Part shown: positions 1 to 7,913 of the stretch, piece by piece
Layout: each line of letters starts with the position of its first letter
Numbering within the stretch: position 1 is the first letter of the stretch
Assembly: GCA_016178945.1 (NCBI GenBank)
Contig: JACOSH010000212.1
Coordinates: forward strand, 1 to 50,699
DNA length: 50,699 nt
Source: Acidobacteriota bacterium
GTDB lineage: Bacteria; Acidobacteriota; Terriglobia; Bryobacterales; Bryobacteraceae
Direction: 5' to 3'
Made by a program: the position numbers and the translations under genes
The notes under the pieces: generated by a model
Told to the model about the DNA's origin: nothing
What the model saw: only the letters and a program-made list of their open reading frames with translations
Database searches by the model: none

Positions 1-591
1 GGTAGAGATTTCAAAGGTGGGGCCGCGCTCCTTGACGTCGATCTCGACCATGCGCTCGTCGAGCTTGCCGGCGCGCAACCGCTCGCGCAGCTTCTCCCGT
101 GTGCGCTCGGCCGATTCGCTGGCCTCCGGCTGCGGCGGCATCAACAGGGCGAGCAGCCGCTCCTCGGCGTTGACCTCGGCGCGCTCAGCCACTTCGTCCA
201 GCCGCTCCTCGCGGATCATGTCGATGGCGATATCGACCAGGTCGCGGATCATGGACTCGACGTCGCGGCCGACGTAGCCTACCTCGGTGAACTTGCTGGC
301 CTCCACCTTCAGAAACGGGGAGTTGGCCAGCTTGGCCAGACGCCGCGCCAGCTCCGTCTTGCCCACGCCGGTCGGGCCGATCATGAGGATGTTCTTGGGC
401 ATCACCTCGTCGGCCATCTCCGGCTGAAGTTTGTGGCGGCGGATGCGATTGCGCAACGCGATGGCCACGGCGCGCTTGGCCTCGGACTGCCCGACCACGT
501 GCTTGTCCAGCTCGCGCACGATTTCGCGCGGCGTTAATTCATCCAGAGCCGGCTCTTCATCGACCGACTGGCTGGGTAAGTAGATCACCAT
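1..591 (-). CDS. hslU: HslU (ClpY) ATPase subunit of the HslUV protease, 3' end outside window
   Basis: This is the first 197 codons of HslU, the AAA+ unfoldase that feeds substrates into the HslV peptidase in the cytoplasm. The ORF track missed it because the frame runs off the window edge without a stop. The protein opens MVIYLPSQ, followed by the family-typical segment [17 protein letters not shown] and the Walker A motif GPTGVGKTE near residue 70. The pore-loop region [19 protein letters not shown] follows, and then the start of the charged I-domain, rich in Glu and Arg. The ATG at 591 lies 9 bases after the hslV stop, so the two genes form the usual hslVU operon. The Walker B and C-terminal domains are not in the window. 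Identification is very secure. Confidence 0.95.
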   Translation of the reverse strand, partial: MVIYLPSQSVDEEPALDELTPREIVRELDKHVVGQSEAKRAVAIALRNRIRRHKLQPEMADEVMPKNILMIGPTGVGKTELARRLAKLANSPFLKVEASKFTEVGYVGRDVESMIRDLVDIAIDMIREERLDEVAERAEVNAEERLLALLMPPQPEASESAERTREKLRERLRAGKLDERMVEIDVKERGPTFEIST

Positions 592-600
592 TCCGGCTCC

Positions 601-1140
601 TTAGCCCAGCTCTTCATAGGTCGCCTGGTCATTGGTATAGATGCACATCTTCCCGGCGATGGACATCGCCTCCTGGACCACCTCGCGCGCGTTCATCTGG
701 GTGTGCCGCAGCAGAGCCGTGGCCGCGGCCAACGCAAAGGGCCCGCCCGAGCCGATCGCCGCCACGCCTTCGTCCGGCTCGATCACGTCGCCGTTGCCGC
801 TGACGATGTAGGTATTCTTGGCGTCGGCCACCAGCAGCAGCGCTTCCAGGTGCCGCAGGACCTTGTCCGTGCGCCAGTCCTTGGCCAGCTCCACCACGCT
901 CCGCGGCAGATTCCCGTTGAACTGCTCCAGCTTCGTTTCGAAGCGGGAAAACAGCGAAAAGGCGTCCGCGGTCGACCCCGCGAATCCAGCCAGGATTTTT
1001 TCGCTGTAGAGCCGGCGCAGCTTCTTGGCCGTCGACTTGAGCACCTCGCCGCCCAGGGTGACCTGGCCGTCGCCGGCCATCACCACTTTGCCGTCGCGGC
1101 GCACACAGATCACCGTCGTCGAGCGTATCCGTTCTTTCAT
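601..1140 (-). CDS. hslV: HslV (ClpQ) threonine peptidase of the HslUV protease
   Basis: HslV is the proteasome-beta-like peptidase that forms a double hexameric ring capped by HslU. The 179-residue length is normal. The N-terminus reads [19 protein letters not shown]. The TTV pair aligns with the catalytic TTI of Escherichia coli HslV, so Thr8 is the probable nucleophile after removal of a seven-residue leader. The typical GDGQVTLG and [17 protein letters not shown] segments follow, and the chain ends with [12 protein letters not shown]. The ATG at 1140 is 12 bases downstream of the stop of the preceding membrane-protein gene, so it may be co-transcribed with it. The order hslV-hslU is standard. 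Confidence 0.96.
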   Translation of the reverse strand: MKERIRSTTVICVRRDGKVVMAGDGQVTLGGEVLKSTAKKLRRLYSEKILAGFAGSTADAFSLFSRFETKLEQFNGNLPRSVVELAKDWRTDKVLRHLEALLLVADAKNTYIVSGNGDVIEPDEGVAAIGSGGPFALAAATALLRHTQMNAREVVQEAMSIAGKMCIYTNDQATYEELG

Positions 1141-1152
1141 GGGGATCGATTC

Positions 1153-2526
1153 CTATTTTATCGCACTGGGGCGCACGTGCCGCCGCCACATCGCGGCGAA
1201 CTCCCGGAAGGCCTCGGGCTGGCGTTTCCCCATCAGCATGCGCACGATCTCGACAGCCGCCCAGGCCAGGTAGGCGTAGGTCACGTACTCGTGAATGTGC
1301 CCGGCCACGCTGCCCACCAGGCCAGGCCCCGGCTCGACTGGCGAGAGGACGAACTGGATCGCCCACAACCCGAACAGCGCGGAGGCCTCCCACCAGGCAA
1401 GCTGCATGTTCACCAGAAACAGCGCCCCGACCAGCGATTGCCCCAGCGTCATGAGGATCTCCAGGCGCTGCCTCCCGTCGAAAGGGATAGTGGACGGTTC
1501 CCCGCGGCTGATCGAGAAAACCACCACCAGCATCGCCGACAATAGCGTCCACTGGTTGATGTTGCTCGACACCATGTTCATCAGCGCCATGGGTGCTCCC
1601 TTGATGGTTCGCGCCCAGTAGAACGCCGACACCTTCTCCGGGAACTCGGAAACAAACGGAGCCACCCATTGGACAAACACGAAGTTGGGCACGCCGAGCG
1701 TCAAGGAAAGCGCCAGCAAGCTTCCCAGAAACGGTTCGGCCGTGAGGTAGATCAGGGCTCCGCCTCCCAGGAACAAGGCTCCGATCGCCAGGAGGCGCGC
1801 CGCTCGCGGCGCCAGGACGATGGCGCGTGGCACCCGCTCCAGATCCTCGATTCCCTCCGCATCCCGCGCCGGCACCTTGCTAAGAATCATCAGATAGCCC
1901 ACATAGATGACGACCAACGCCGCCCCATCCAGCAGACTCAGCGAAGACTTCCACCAGACCACCGTCATGTACGCCATGCAGGCCAGCAGGCCCACCACTT
2001 CGACGCAATGCTCGCCTTCCAGGCGTATCTCCCGCAACGGTTTTCCCGTCTGACGCCGGTGGAAGAACGCGGCCGTGACGTAGATCATCGGCCAGCCCAG
2101 CCCGGTCAGCAGGCGCAAGGCCCCGGTCAGGTTGGCAAGCAGCAGCGGCACCTGCTGCTTCCAGGCCAGCACGGCCTCCACCGCGAATTCCGGCAGGGTC
2201 TGCAGCCAGGCCAGGATGGCCAGCGCGAAACCCTGGGCAATGAAGAACTGCGCCGACTCGGCCGCCCAGGCGATCAGCATCGCCGCCAGGAGGATCGAGG
2301 GCGCCGTCCACAGCACCGACCAGGGCGCTTCCTCCTGGATCGGCATGGCGGCCAGCAGCAGAAGGGCAAACAGGGGCAAGGCGTGCGTCTTCTGCCTCGC
2401 CGGGGCACACCACGCGATCAACCGGGCAACGGTGGGGAGATTCCGCAATTCATATTGTGACAGCGCCCCTCCGGTTCGGCAAGCAGGACCGTCGTCGCAG
2501 CGTGCTTCAGAGCGGGTAGAAAACAT
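1153..2526 (-). CDS. CaCA-like (sodium/calcium exchanger-type) membrane protein
   Basis: This is a polytopic membrane protein of 457 residues with roughly ten hydrophobic segments. Two internally related stretches resemble the alpha repeats of cation/Ca2+ antiporters. The first is TLPEFAVEAVLAWKQ followed by ANLTGALRL; the second is SEFPEKVSAFYWA followed by NMVSSNINQW. Each has an acidic residue in a Pro-Glu motif, and a polar Asn-Gly/Ser-rich stretch about 20 residues later, where the family binds ions. The GN/GSN signatures are degenerate (ANLTG, SSN), so substrate and transport activity are uncertain. I prefer the ATG at 2526 because AGGGAG lies about nine bases upstream; the track uses a GTG at 2544. 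It could be a family member of unknown function rather than a true exchanger. Confidence 0.7.
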   Translation of the reverse strand: MFSTRSEARCDDGPACRTGGALSQYELRNLPTVARLIAWCAPARQKTHALPLFALLLLAAMPIQEEAPWSVLWTAPSILLAAMLIAWAAESAQFFIAQGFALAILAWLQTLPEFAVEAVLAWKQQVPLLLANLTGALRLLTGLGWPMIYVTAAFFHRRQTGKPLREIRLEGEHCVEVVGLLACMAYMTVVWWKSSLSLLDGAALVVIYVGYLMILSKVPARDAEGIEDLERVPRAIVLAPRAARLLAIGALFLGGGALIYLTAEPFLGSLLALSLTLGVPNFVFVQWVAPFVSEFPEKVSAFYWARTIKGAPMALMNMVSSNINQWTLLSAMLVVVFSISRGEPSTIPFDGRQRLEILMTLGQSLVGALFLVNMQLAWWEASALFGLWAIQFVLSPVEPGPGLVGSVAGHIHEYVTYAYLAWAAVEIVRMLMGKRQPEAFREFAAMWRRHVRPSAIK

Positions 2527-2552
2527 CGGCAACCGCTCCCTCACGGTCGCGG

Positions 2553-3341
2553 CTAGTCTTCCTTGGCCGCGAGTGTGTTTTCGAAGCGGCGGCGCGCCTG
2601 GTCAAGGATGGCCGTCACCATCTGGTCGTTGTGCCAGGGGTCGTGGTGGAACAGGATGAGCTGTTCGGCCTGGGCGTCGCGCGCGGCGTTGGTGGCTTCC
2701 AGCCAGTGGCTGTGTCCCCATCCCCTGCGGCTCTCGTATTCCTCCAGCGTGTACTGGGCGTCGAAGATCAGGATGTCGGCTTTCTGGGCGTAATCGCGAA
2801 CGACGCGGTCGAGCCGCGGGTCTCCAAACTCCAGGTCGGTGGCGTAGACGATTACTTTCCCGGGCGATTCGATCCGGAATCCACTGGCGCCTTGGGGGTG
2901 ATTCACCGGGAAGGCGTGAATCCGAAGGTCGCCGCAGCGGACCGGCTCGCGGTCCATCTCGACGAAGCGGGTGCGCGCGCCGGCGCGGTCGAAGTCCACT
3001 GGAAAGTAGGGGCGGGTCATCTGCCCGCGCAGCACGGTCTCGGCCGGCCCCAAGTGAGCCGAGGCATGAAAGGTGATGTCGACATCGGGCCGGTAGAGCG
3101 GAGCGAAGAAGGGCAGGCCTTGGATGTGGTCCCAATGATAGTGAGTCAGCCAGACGTTTAGCGAGAGGTTGGGGCCGGCCAGCGAGCCGCCCAGGTTGCG
3201 CAGACCGGTGCCCGCGTCGAAGATCAGGAGCTCGCCGCCGCCGCCCCGGATCTCGACACAGGGGGTATTGCCGCCATAGCCCAGGTTGTCGATCTGCGGA
3301 GTGGGCGCGGAACCCCGGACGCCCCAGAACTTCAGGTCCAT
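2553..3341 (-). CDS. MBL-fold metal-dependent hydrolase
   Basis: This is a 262-residue metallo-beta-lactamase-fold protein, probably cytoplasmic. It begins MDLKFWGVRGSAPTPQ, a start typical of MBL proteins related to PhnP and RNase Z. The metal motif is LTHYHWDHIQGLPFF (HxHxDH, residues about 87-92). A later NHPQGASGFRI, ATDLEFGD and a C-terminal LILFHHDPWHNDQ supply further histidine and aspartate ligands. The track extends the frame to 3854, but that extension lies antisense to the peptidase gene. The first residue with family similarity is the ATG at 3341. There is no strong Shine-Dalgarno there. It diverges from the M16 operon, leaving an 88-base shared upstream region. The substrate is not evident. 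Confidence 0.85.
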   Translation of the reverse strand: MDLKFWGVRGSAPTPQIDNLGYGGNTPCVEIRGGGGELLIFDAGTGLRNLGGSLAGPNLSLNVWLTHYHWDHIQGLPFFAPLYRPDVDITFHASAHLGPAETVLRGQMTRPYFPVDFDRAGARTRFVEMDREPVRCGDLRIHAFPVNHPQGASGFRIESPGKVIVYATDLEFGDPRLDRVVRDYAQKADILIFDAQYTLEEYESRRGWGHSHWLEATNAARDAQAEQLILFHHDPWHNDQMVTAILDQARRRFENTLAAKED

Positions 3342-3429
3342 GTGGCCATTTATCGTAGCACCCGCCTTTGCCGCTTGCACTTCCCGGCGCGGGCGCGCTA
3401 CTTTCAAACCTAGGAGTACTTCTCTCACG

Positions 3430-4929
3430 ATGCCTGGAATGCTTGTTCTTGCACTGCTGTTGCTGGCGCCCCTGCTGGGGCAGAACCTCAAGGATTTCGA
3501 GAAAAAGGTCACGGAGTTCGGGCTGGCCAACGGGCTGCATTTCATCGTCATCGAGCGGCACGAGGCGCCGGTGATTTCCTTCAACACGCACGTGAAAGTG
3601 GGCTCGCTGTTCGACCCCGGCGGGCAGACCGGGCTGGCCCACATGTTTGAGCACATGGCGTTCAAAGGCACGGCCACGATCGGCTCCAAGAACTGGACCG
3701 AAGAGAAGAAGGCGCTGGATGCGGTGGAGGCAGTCTTCCAGCGGCTGGAGGCCGAGCGTCGCAAGGGCCTGCGGGCCGACTCGAAGGAAATCGAAAAGCT
3801 GCAAGGCCTGCTCAAAGCCGCCATCGAGAAAGCCGAGCTGTATGTCGACACCAACGCCTACCCGCGCATTATCGAATCGAACGGCGGTGTGGGAATGAAC
3901 GCCGGTACGGGATTGGAAGCGACCAACTACTATTACAATTTCCCGTCGAACCGGCTGGAGTTGTGGTTTCTGCTGGAGTCGGAGCGTTTCCTGCATCCGG
4001 TGTTCCGCGAGTTCTACAAGGAGCGCGACGTGGTGCGCGAGGAGCGGCGCATGCGAGTGGAATCCAATCCGCAGGGCAAGCTGGGCGAAGCGATCCTGAC
4101 CACGGCCTTCATGGCGCACCCCTATCGCCAGGTGCCGATCGGCTGGGCCAGCGATATCGAGAATCTGCGGCTAAGCGAGGCCGAGCGCTTCTACAAGACC
4201 TACTATGTGCCCGGCAACATAGTGATCGGGATCGCCGGCGACGTCGATCCGGCGGAGGCGAAACGGCTGGCCGAGAAGTATTTTTCGCGGCTGCCGGGGG
4301 CGCCGCTGCCTCCCGGGATCACTACCATCGAGCCGAAGCAGGAGGGCCCCCGCCGCGCGGAAATCGAATCGCCGGCGCAGCCCATGATGTTTATCGGATA
4401 CAAGCGCCCCGACCATCACCACGCCGACGACCCGGTCTTCGATGTGATCACCACGGTGCTGGCCAGCGGGCGCACCGGCGTTCTCTACAAGGAACTGGTG
4501 CGCGACCGGAAGCTGGCGCTGGCGGCGATCAGCGGTCCGAATTTTCCGGGCAGCCAGTACCCCAACCTGTTCATCTTCCTGCTCGTGCCGAATGCGGGCA
4601 AGACCATGGAGGAAAACGAGAAGGCGTTCCAGGAGGTATTGGAGAAGTTCAAGAACACGAAAATAGACCCGGTCACGCTGGCCCGTGTGAAGACCAAGGC
4701 GCGCGCGGGCCTGATCCGGCGGCTGGACAGCAACGCCGGACTGGCGACCCTGCTGCCGCTCTACCACGTGGCGTACGGCGAGTGGAAGAAGATGTTCACC
4801 GCGCTCGACGACCTCGATAAAGTCACGGCCGACGACGTGCAGCGCGTGGCCAAGGAGTATTTCATCGACAACGGCAAGACCGTGGCAGTGACGTTCCAGC
4901 CCAAGAAGGCTTCCGGAGGCGCCAAATGA
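3430..4929 (+). CDS. M16 family zinc peptidase, catalytic subunit, exported
   Basis: This is a pitrilysin-type (M16B) peptidase of 499 residues with a short signal peptide (MPGMLVLALLLLAPLLGQ). The inverted zinc motif HMFEHMAFKGT (HxxEH) lies near residue 75, with a downstream NAGTGLEATNYYYNFP and EERRMRVESNPQG. The second Peptidase_M16_C half starts at about residue 235. An unusual charged, helical insert (about residues 93-140) follows the zinc motif. AGGAG lies 13 bases before the ATG at 3430; the longer track frame overlaps the divergent MBL gene. The stop overlaps the next start in ATGA, so the catalytic and non-catalytic M16 chains are translationally coupled. They probably form a periplasmic heterodimer like other bacterial M16B pairs. 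The substrate is unknown. Confidence 0.92.
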   Translation: MPGMLVLALLLLAPLLGQNLKDFEKKVTEFGLANGLHFIVIERHEAPVISFNTHVKVGSLFDPGGQTGLAHMFEHMAFKGTATIGSKNWTEEKKALDAVEAVFQRLEAERRKGLRADSKEIEKLQGLLKAAIEKAELYVDTNAYPRIIESNGGVGMNAGTGLEATNYYYNFPSNRLELWFLLESERFLHPVFREFYKERDVVREERRMRVESNPQGKLGEAILTTAFMAHPYRQVPIGWASDIENLRLSEAERFYKTYYVPGNIVIGIAGDVDPAEAKRLAEKYFSRLPGAPLPPGITTIEPKQEGPRRAEIESPAQPMMFIGYKRPDHHHADDPVFDVITTVLASGRTGVLYKELVRDRKLALAAISGPNFPGSQYPNLFIFLLVPNAGKTMEENEKAFQEVLEKFKNTKIDPVTLARVKTKARAGLIRRLDSNAGLATLLPLYHVAYGEWKKMFTALDDLDKVTADDVQRVAKEYFIDNGKTVAVTFQPKKASGGAK

Positions 4930-7037
4930 GAGGGTTGTGGATTGCGGTTGGAGTGGTGGGCGGGCTGCTGGCTCAGGCTCCCGCGAAGAGGGCGGCTGCG
5001 CCGCCGCGACCGGCCGGAGCCCAGTCCTACAAGGACCTGAAGTTTCCGGCTTTGCGGCAAGTGGAGATTCCCAAAGTCGATACTCACACGCTGCCCAACG
5101 GGATGCGGCTGTACCTGCTGGAGAACCACGAGCTGCCGACCGTCAACGGGTTTGCGCTGGTGCGGACCGGCAACCTGTTCGATCCACCGGACAAGGTGGG
5201 CTTGGCCCAGATCACGGGGACGGTGATGCGCACGGGCGGCACCACCCAGGAGACCGGCGACGCGCTGGATGAGAAGCTCGAAAACATCGCGGCGTCGGTG
5301 GAGAGCTCGATCGGGGAGTCGAGCGGGCGCGTCTCGTTCTCGGCGCTCAAGGAGAACGCCGACGAAGTCCTGGCGGTGTTCAAGGACATTCTGACCAGCC
5401 CGGAGTTTCGCGCGGACAAGCTGGAATTAGCCAAGACCCAATCGCGCAGCTCGATCTCGCGGCGCAACGACGACCCGCACGGCATCGCCGCGCGCGAGTT
5501 CGATTCGATCGTCTACGGACGCGACAACTCGTACGGCTGGCGCATGGATTACCAGCACGTCAACCGGATCGCGCGCGAGGACCTGATCGCTTTCTACAAG
5601 CGTTACTTCTTCCCGTCCAACCTGATGCTGGCGGTCTACGGCGATTTCTCCGGCGCGGAGATGAAGGCCAAGCTGGAGAAGCTGTTCGCCGGCTGGACCG
5701 CGACCCAGCCCGCTGTCCCGCCGTTCCCGAAGATTTCGGCCAAACCCGCGGCGGGCGTATTCCTGGCCGAGAAGGCGGACGTGAACCAGACCTTCTTCGA
5801 GATCGGCCACCTGGGCGGCCTGCTCAACGACAAAGATTTCGCGGCGCTGGAGGTGATGGGCGACATCCTGGGCGGAGGCTTCCGCAGCCGCCTGTTCGAG
5901 CGCGTGCGCACCAAGCTCGGTTACGCCTACAGTATCTCGGCGGATTGGGGCGCCGACTACGAGCACCCCGGACTGTTCCAGGTTTCCGGCAGCACCAAGT
6001 CGCTGTCCACCAGCGAGACGTTTCAGGTGATCGAGGAAGAGATCGCCAGGCTGCGGGACAGCGAAGTGACCGGCGAGGAGCTCAAGGACGCCAAGGACAC
6101 GGTGCTGAACGGCTTCGTGTTCAACTTCGACACGCGCGCCAAGACGCTGAACCGCCTGTTGAACTACGAGTACTTCGGCTACCCGAAGGACTTCATCTTC
6201 CAGTATCAGAAGGCAGTGGCCGCGGTGACCAAGGCGGACATCCTGCGGGTTGCGCGCGAGCGTCTGAAACCGAAGGAGCTCACCTTCGTGGCCGTGGGCA
6301 AGCCGCAGGATTTCGGCAAGCCGCTGGACACGCTGGGCCGGCCGCTGGTGAAGATCGACCTGACCATTCCGGAAGCGAAAGTGGAAGCGGCCAAGGCCGA
6401 CGCCGCCAGTCTGGCCAAGGGCAAGGCCCTGCTTCAGCGCGTGCAGCAGGCCGTGGGGGGCGCGGAGCGGCTGGCCGGGGTGAAGAATGTGATGCAGGTG
6501 GTGGAGATCCAACTGGCGCCGGAGGCCGGCGGCCTCAAAGTGAAACAGACCAACCGTTGGATGGCGCCCAACCTGTTCCGCCAGGAGATGGAGCTGCCGT
6601 TTGGGAAAGTCGCTTCGTTTTCCGATGGCGCGACGGGCTGGATGAAGACGCCGCAGGGCGAGGGGCCGCTGCCCGGGCAGGCGCTGAAACAGGCGCAGGG
6701 CGAGTTGTTCCGGGCCTTCCCGCGTCTGCTGCTGAGCGATCGGGATCCGGATCGCACGGTCAACCTGGCGGGCGAGGGCGTGGTGGAGATCTCGGGGAAG
6801 GATGGCAACGTGGCGCGCTTGACCGTCGATTCCGCCGGACTGCCGGCGAAAGTGACCTACCTGGGCCCGCAGGGCGAGGTGGAGGAAGCCTGGAGCGATT
6901 TCCAGGAAGAGGGCGGGCTGAAGCTGCCGCGCAAGACCACCGTTTCGCAGGGCGGACGCAAGTTCGCCGACGCCACCGTGCTGGAGGTAAAGCTCAACAC
7001 AGCGTTCACTCCGGAAGAGATGAGGAAGCGCCCATGA
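4926..7037 (+). CDS. M16-like non-catalytic subunit with C-terminal LolA-like extension
   Basis: This 703-residue exported protein has two M16 halves. The first begins at about residue 55 with VDTHTLPNGMRLYLLENHELP. Where the partner has HMFEH, this protein has GLAQITGTVMRTGGT, so the zinc ligands and the catalytic Glu are absent and it should be inactive by itself. A conserved substrate-binding-type segment, GDILGGGFRSRLFERVRTKLGYAYSI when read across, lies in the second half. After about residue 490 there is a further domain of roughly 200 residues (LLQRVQQAVGGAERLAGVKN onward) with the look of an outer-membrane lipoprotein-sorting (LolA/LppX-like) beta sheet. This extension is unusual for M16 partners. 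The ATG at 4926 overlaps the previous stop and its own stop overlaps the next start, both as ATGA. Confidence 0.87.
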   Translation: MRGLWIAVGVVGGLLAQAPAKRAAAPPRPAGAQSYKDLKFPALRQVEIPKVDTHTLPNGMRLYLLENHELPTVNGFALVRTGNLFDPPDKVGLAQITGTVMRTGGTTQETGDALDEKLENIAASVESSIGESSGRVSFSALKENADEVLAVFKDILTSPEFRADKLELAKTQSRSSISRRNDDPHGIAAREFDSIVYGRDNSYGWRMDYQHVNRIAREDLIAFYKRYFFPSNLMLAVYGDFSGAEMKAKLEKLFAGWTATQPAVPPFPKISAKPAAGVFLAEKADVNQTFFEIGHLGGLLNDKDFAALEVMGDILGGGFRSRLFERVRTKLGYAYSISADWGADYEHPGLFQVSGSTKSLSTSETFQVIEEEIARLRDSEVTGEELKDAKDTVLNGFVFNFDTRAKTLNRLLNYEYFGYPKDFIFQYQKAVAAVTKADILRVARERLKPKELTFVAVGKPQDFGKPLDTLGRPLVKIDLTIPEAKVEAAKADAASLAKGKALLQRVQQAVGGAERLAGVKNVMQVVEIQLAPEAGGLKVKQTNRWMAPNLFRQEMELPFGKVASFSDGATGWMKTPQGEGPLPGQALKQAQGELFRAFPRLLLSDRDPDRTVNLAGEGVVEISGKDGNVARLTVDSAGLPAKVTYLGPQGEVEEAWSDFQEEGGLKLPRKTTVSQGGRKFADATVLEVKLNTAFTPEEMRKRP

Positions 7038-7828
7038 GGATCGGCCTGGCGTTGGCGCTCACCGCCGCCGCCGTCTTCGCCCAGACTAAGGCCGAGCACG
7101 GCAAGCGCGTGGCCGACGCGGCCATCGAAGCCCTGGGCGGACAGCGTTTCCTGGCCATGGAGGACAGGGTGGAAACAGGCCGCGCCTACTCCTTCTACCG
7201 CGAGCGCCTCAGCGGGCTGCAGCGAGCCAAGATTTACACGCGCTACCTGACCCGCCCCGAGCCTCCGCTGGCCGGATTCTTCGGCGTGCGGGAACGCCAA
7301 GCCTTCGGCAAGAACGAAGAGGCCTATTATCTGCTGAATGAGAACGAGGGCTATGACGTCAGTTTCCACGGCGCGCGCCCGATCGATCCGGCGACGCACG
7401 AGCGCTTCCGCGAGACCACCTGGCGCAACATCCTGTACATCCTGCGCATGCGCCTGGGCGAGCCAGGACTGGTCATCGAGTCGCGCGGCTCCGACGTGGT
7501 GGACAACCAGCCGGTGGAAGTGGTCGAGATCGCCGATTCCGATAACCGGACCGTGACCGTGTTTTTCAACGCCTCCACCAAGTTGCCCATCCGGCAGGAG
7601 GCCTTCCGGCGAAACCCGCTGACCAAGGAGAAGGTGGAAGAAGTCACGCTGTTCGCCAAGTACCGGGACGTCGGTGGCGGGGTCCTGTGGCCGTTCCAGA
7701 TCCAGCGCCAGCGCGACGGGGAGAAGATCTTCGAGATCTTCTCGGAGACCGTGGAGATCAACCAGGGCCTGACCGACAACATCTTCACACTGCCCACCCG
7801 GGTGAAGATCCTCGGCAAGAAGAAGTAG
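7034..7828 (+). CDS. Exported protein of unknown function, third gene of the M16 operon
   Basis: This is a 264-residue protein with a clear signal peptide, MRIGLALALTAAAVFAQ. The mature part starts AEHGKRVADAAIEALGGQRFLAMEDRVETGRAYSF, which resembles the beginning of the LolA-like extension of the gene before it (LLQRVQQAVGGAERLAGVKN). That suggests both carry a lipoprotein-carrier-like half-barrel that senses or binds hydrophobic ligands in the periplasm. The rest is predicted beta-rich. The track frame 5945..7828 begins out of frame inside the previous gene; the ATG at 7034 overlaps its stop. I do not recognise a specific family with confidence. Co-translation with the peptidase pair implies a role alongside it. 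Confidence 0.75.
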   Translation: MRIGLALALTAAAVFAQTKAEHGKRVADAAIEALGGQRFLAMEDRVETGRAYSFYRERLSGLQRAKIYTRYLTRPEPPLAGFFGVRERQAFGKNEEAYYLLNENEGYDVSFHGARPIDPATHERFRETTWRNILYILRMRLGEPGLVIESRGSDVVDNQPVEVVEIADSDNRTVTVFFNASTKLPIRQEAFRRNPLTKEKVEEVTLFAKYRDVGGGVLWPFQIQRQRDGEKIFEIFSETVEINQGLTDNIFTLPTRVKILGKKK

Positions 7829-7840
7829 GGCGTTTGGCTT

Positions 7841-7852
7841 GACCAATTGGTC
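7841..7852. promoter_or_regulatory. 12-bp palindrome upstream of the TonB receptor promoter
   Basis: GACCAATTGGTC is a perfect 12-base palindrome. It ends two bases before the consensus -35 hexamer of the receptor promoter. This is a good position for a dimeric DNA-binding regulator, acting as activator site or operator. The regulator cannot be named from the sequence. Confidence 0.5.
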
Positions 7853-7854
7853 CT

Positions 7855-7883
7855 TTGACATCCTCACCTTTCGGCGTGAGAAT
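7855..7883 (+). promoter_or_regulatory. Sigma-70-like promoter for the TonB-dependent receptor gene
   Basis: TTGACA (6/6) at 7855-7860 is followed after exactly 17 bases by GAGAAT (4/6) at 7878-7883. A start of transcription near 7890 would leave a short leader containing GGAAGGGGAG, a strong ribosome binding site six bases before the ATG at 7914. Confidence 0.6.
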
Positions 7884-7913
7884 GGTCATATACGAAAGGA
7901 AGGGGAGTGTCTT

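Noticed and set aside
3342-3854. N-terminal extension of the MBL-fold ORF
   Set aside because: The family start MDLKFWGVRGS is at 3341; the added residues are antisense to the M16 peptidase and are Ser/Phe-rich shadow sequence.
2602-4119. 505-codon minus-strand ORF
   Set aside because: It spans both the MBL gene and the start of the M16 gene in a different frame; both of those carry clear catalytic motifs.
5945-7033. Long N-terminal extension of the third M16-operon gene
   Set aside because: It is read through the M16-like gene in another frame; the ATG at 7034 starts a clean signal peptide and overlaps the previous stop.
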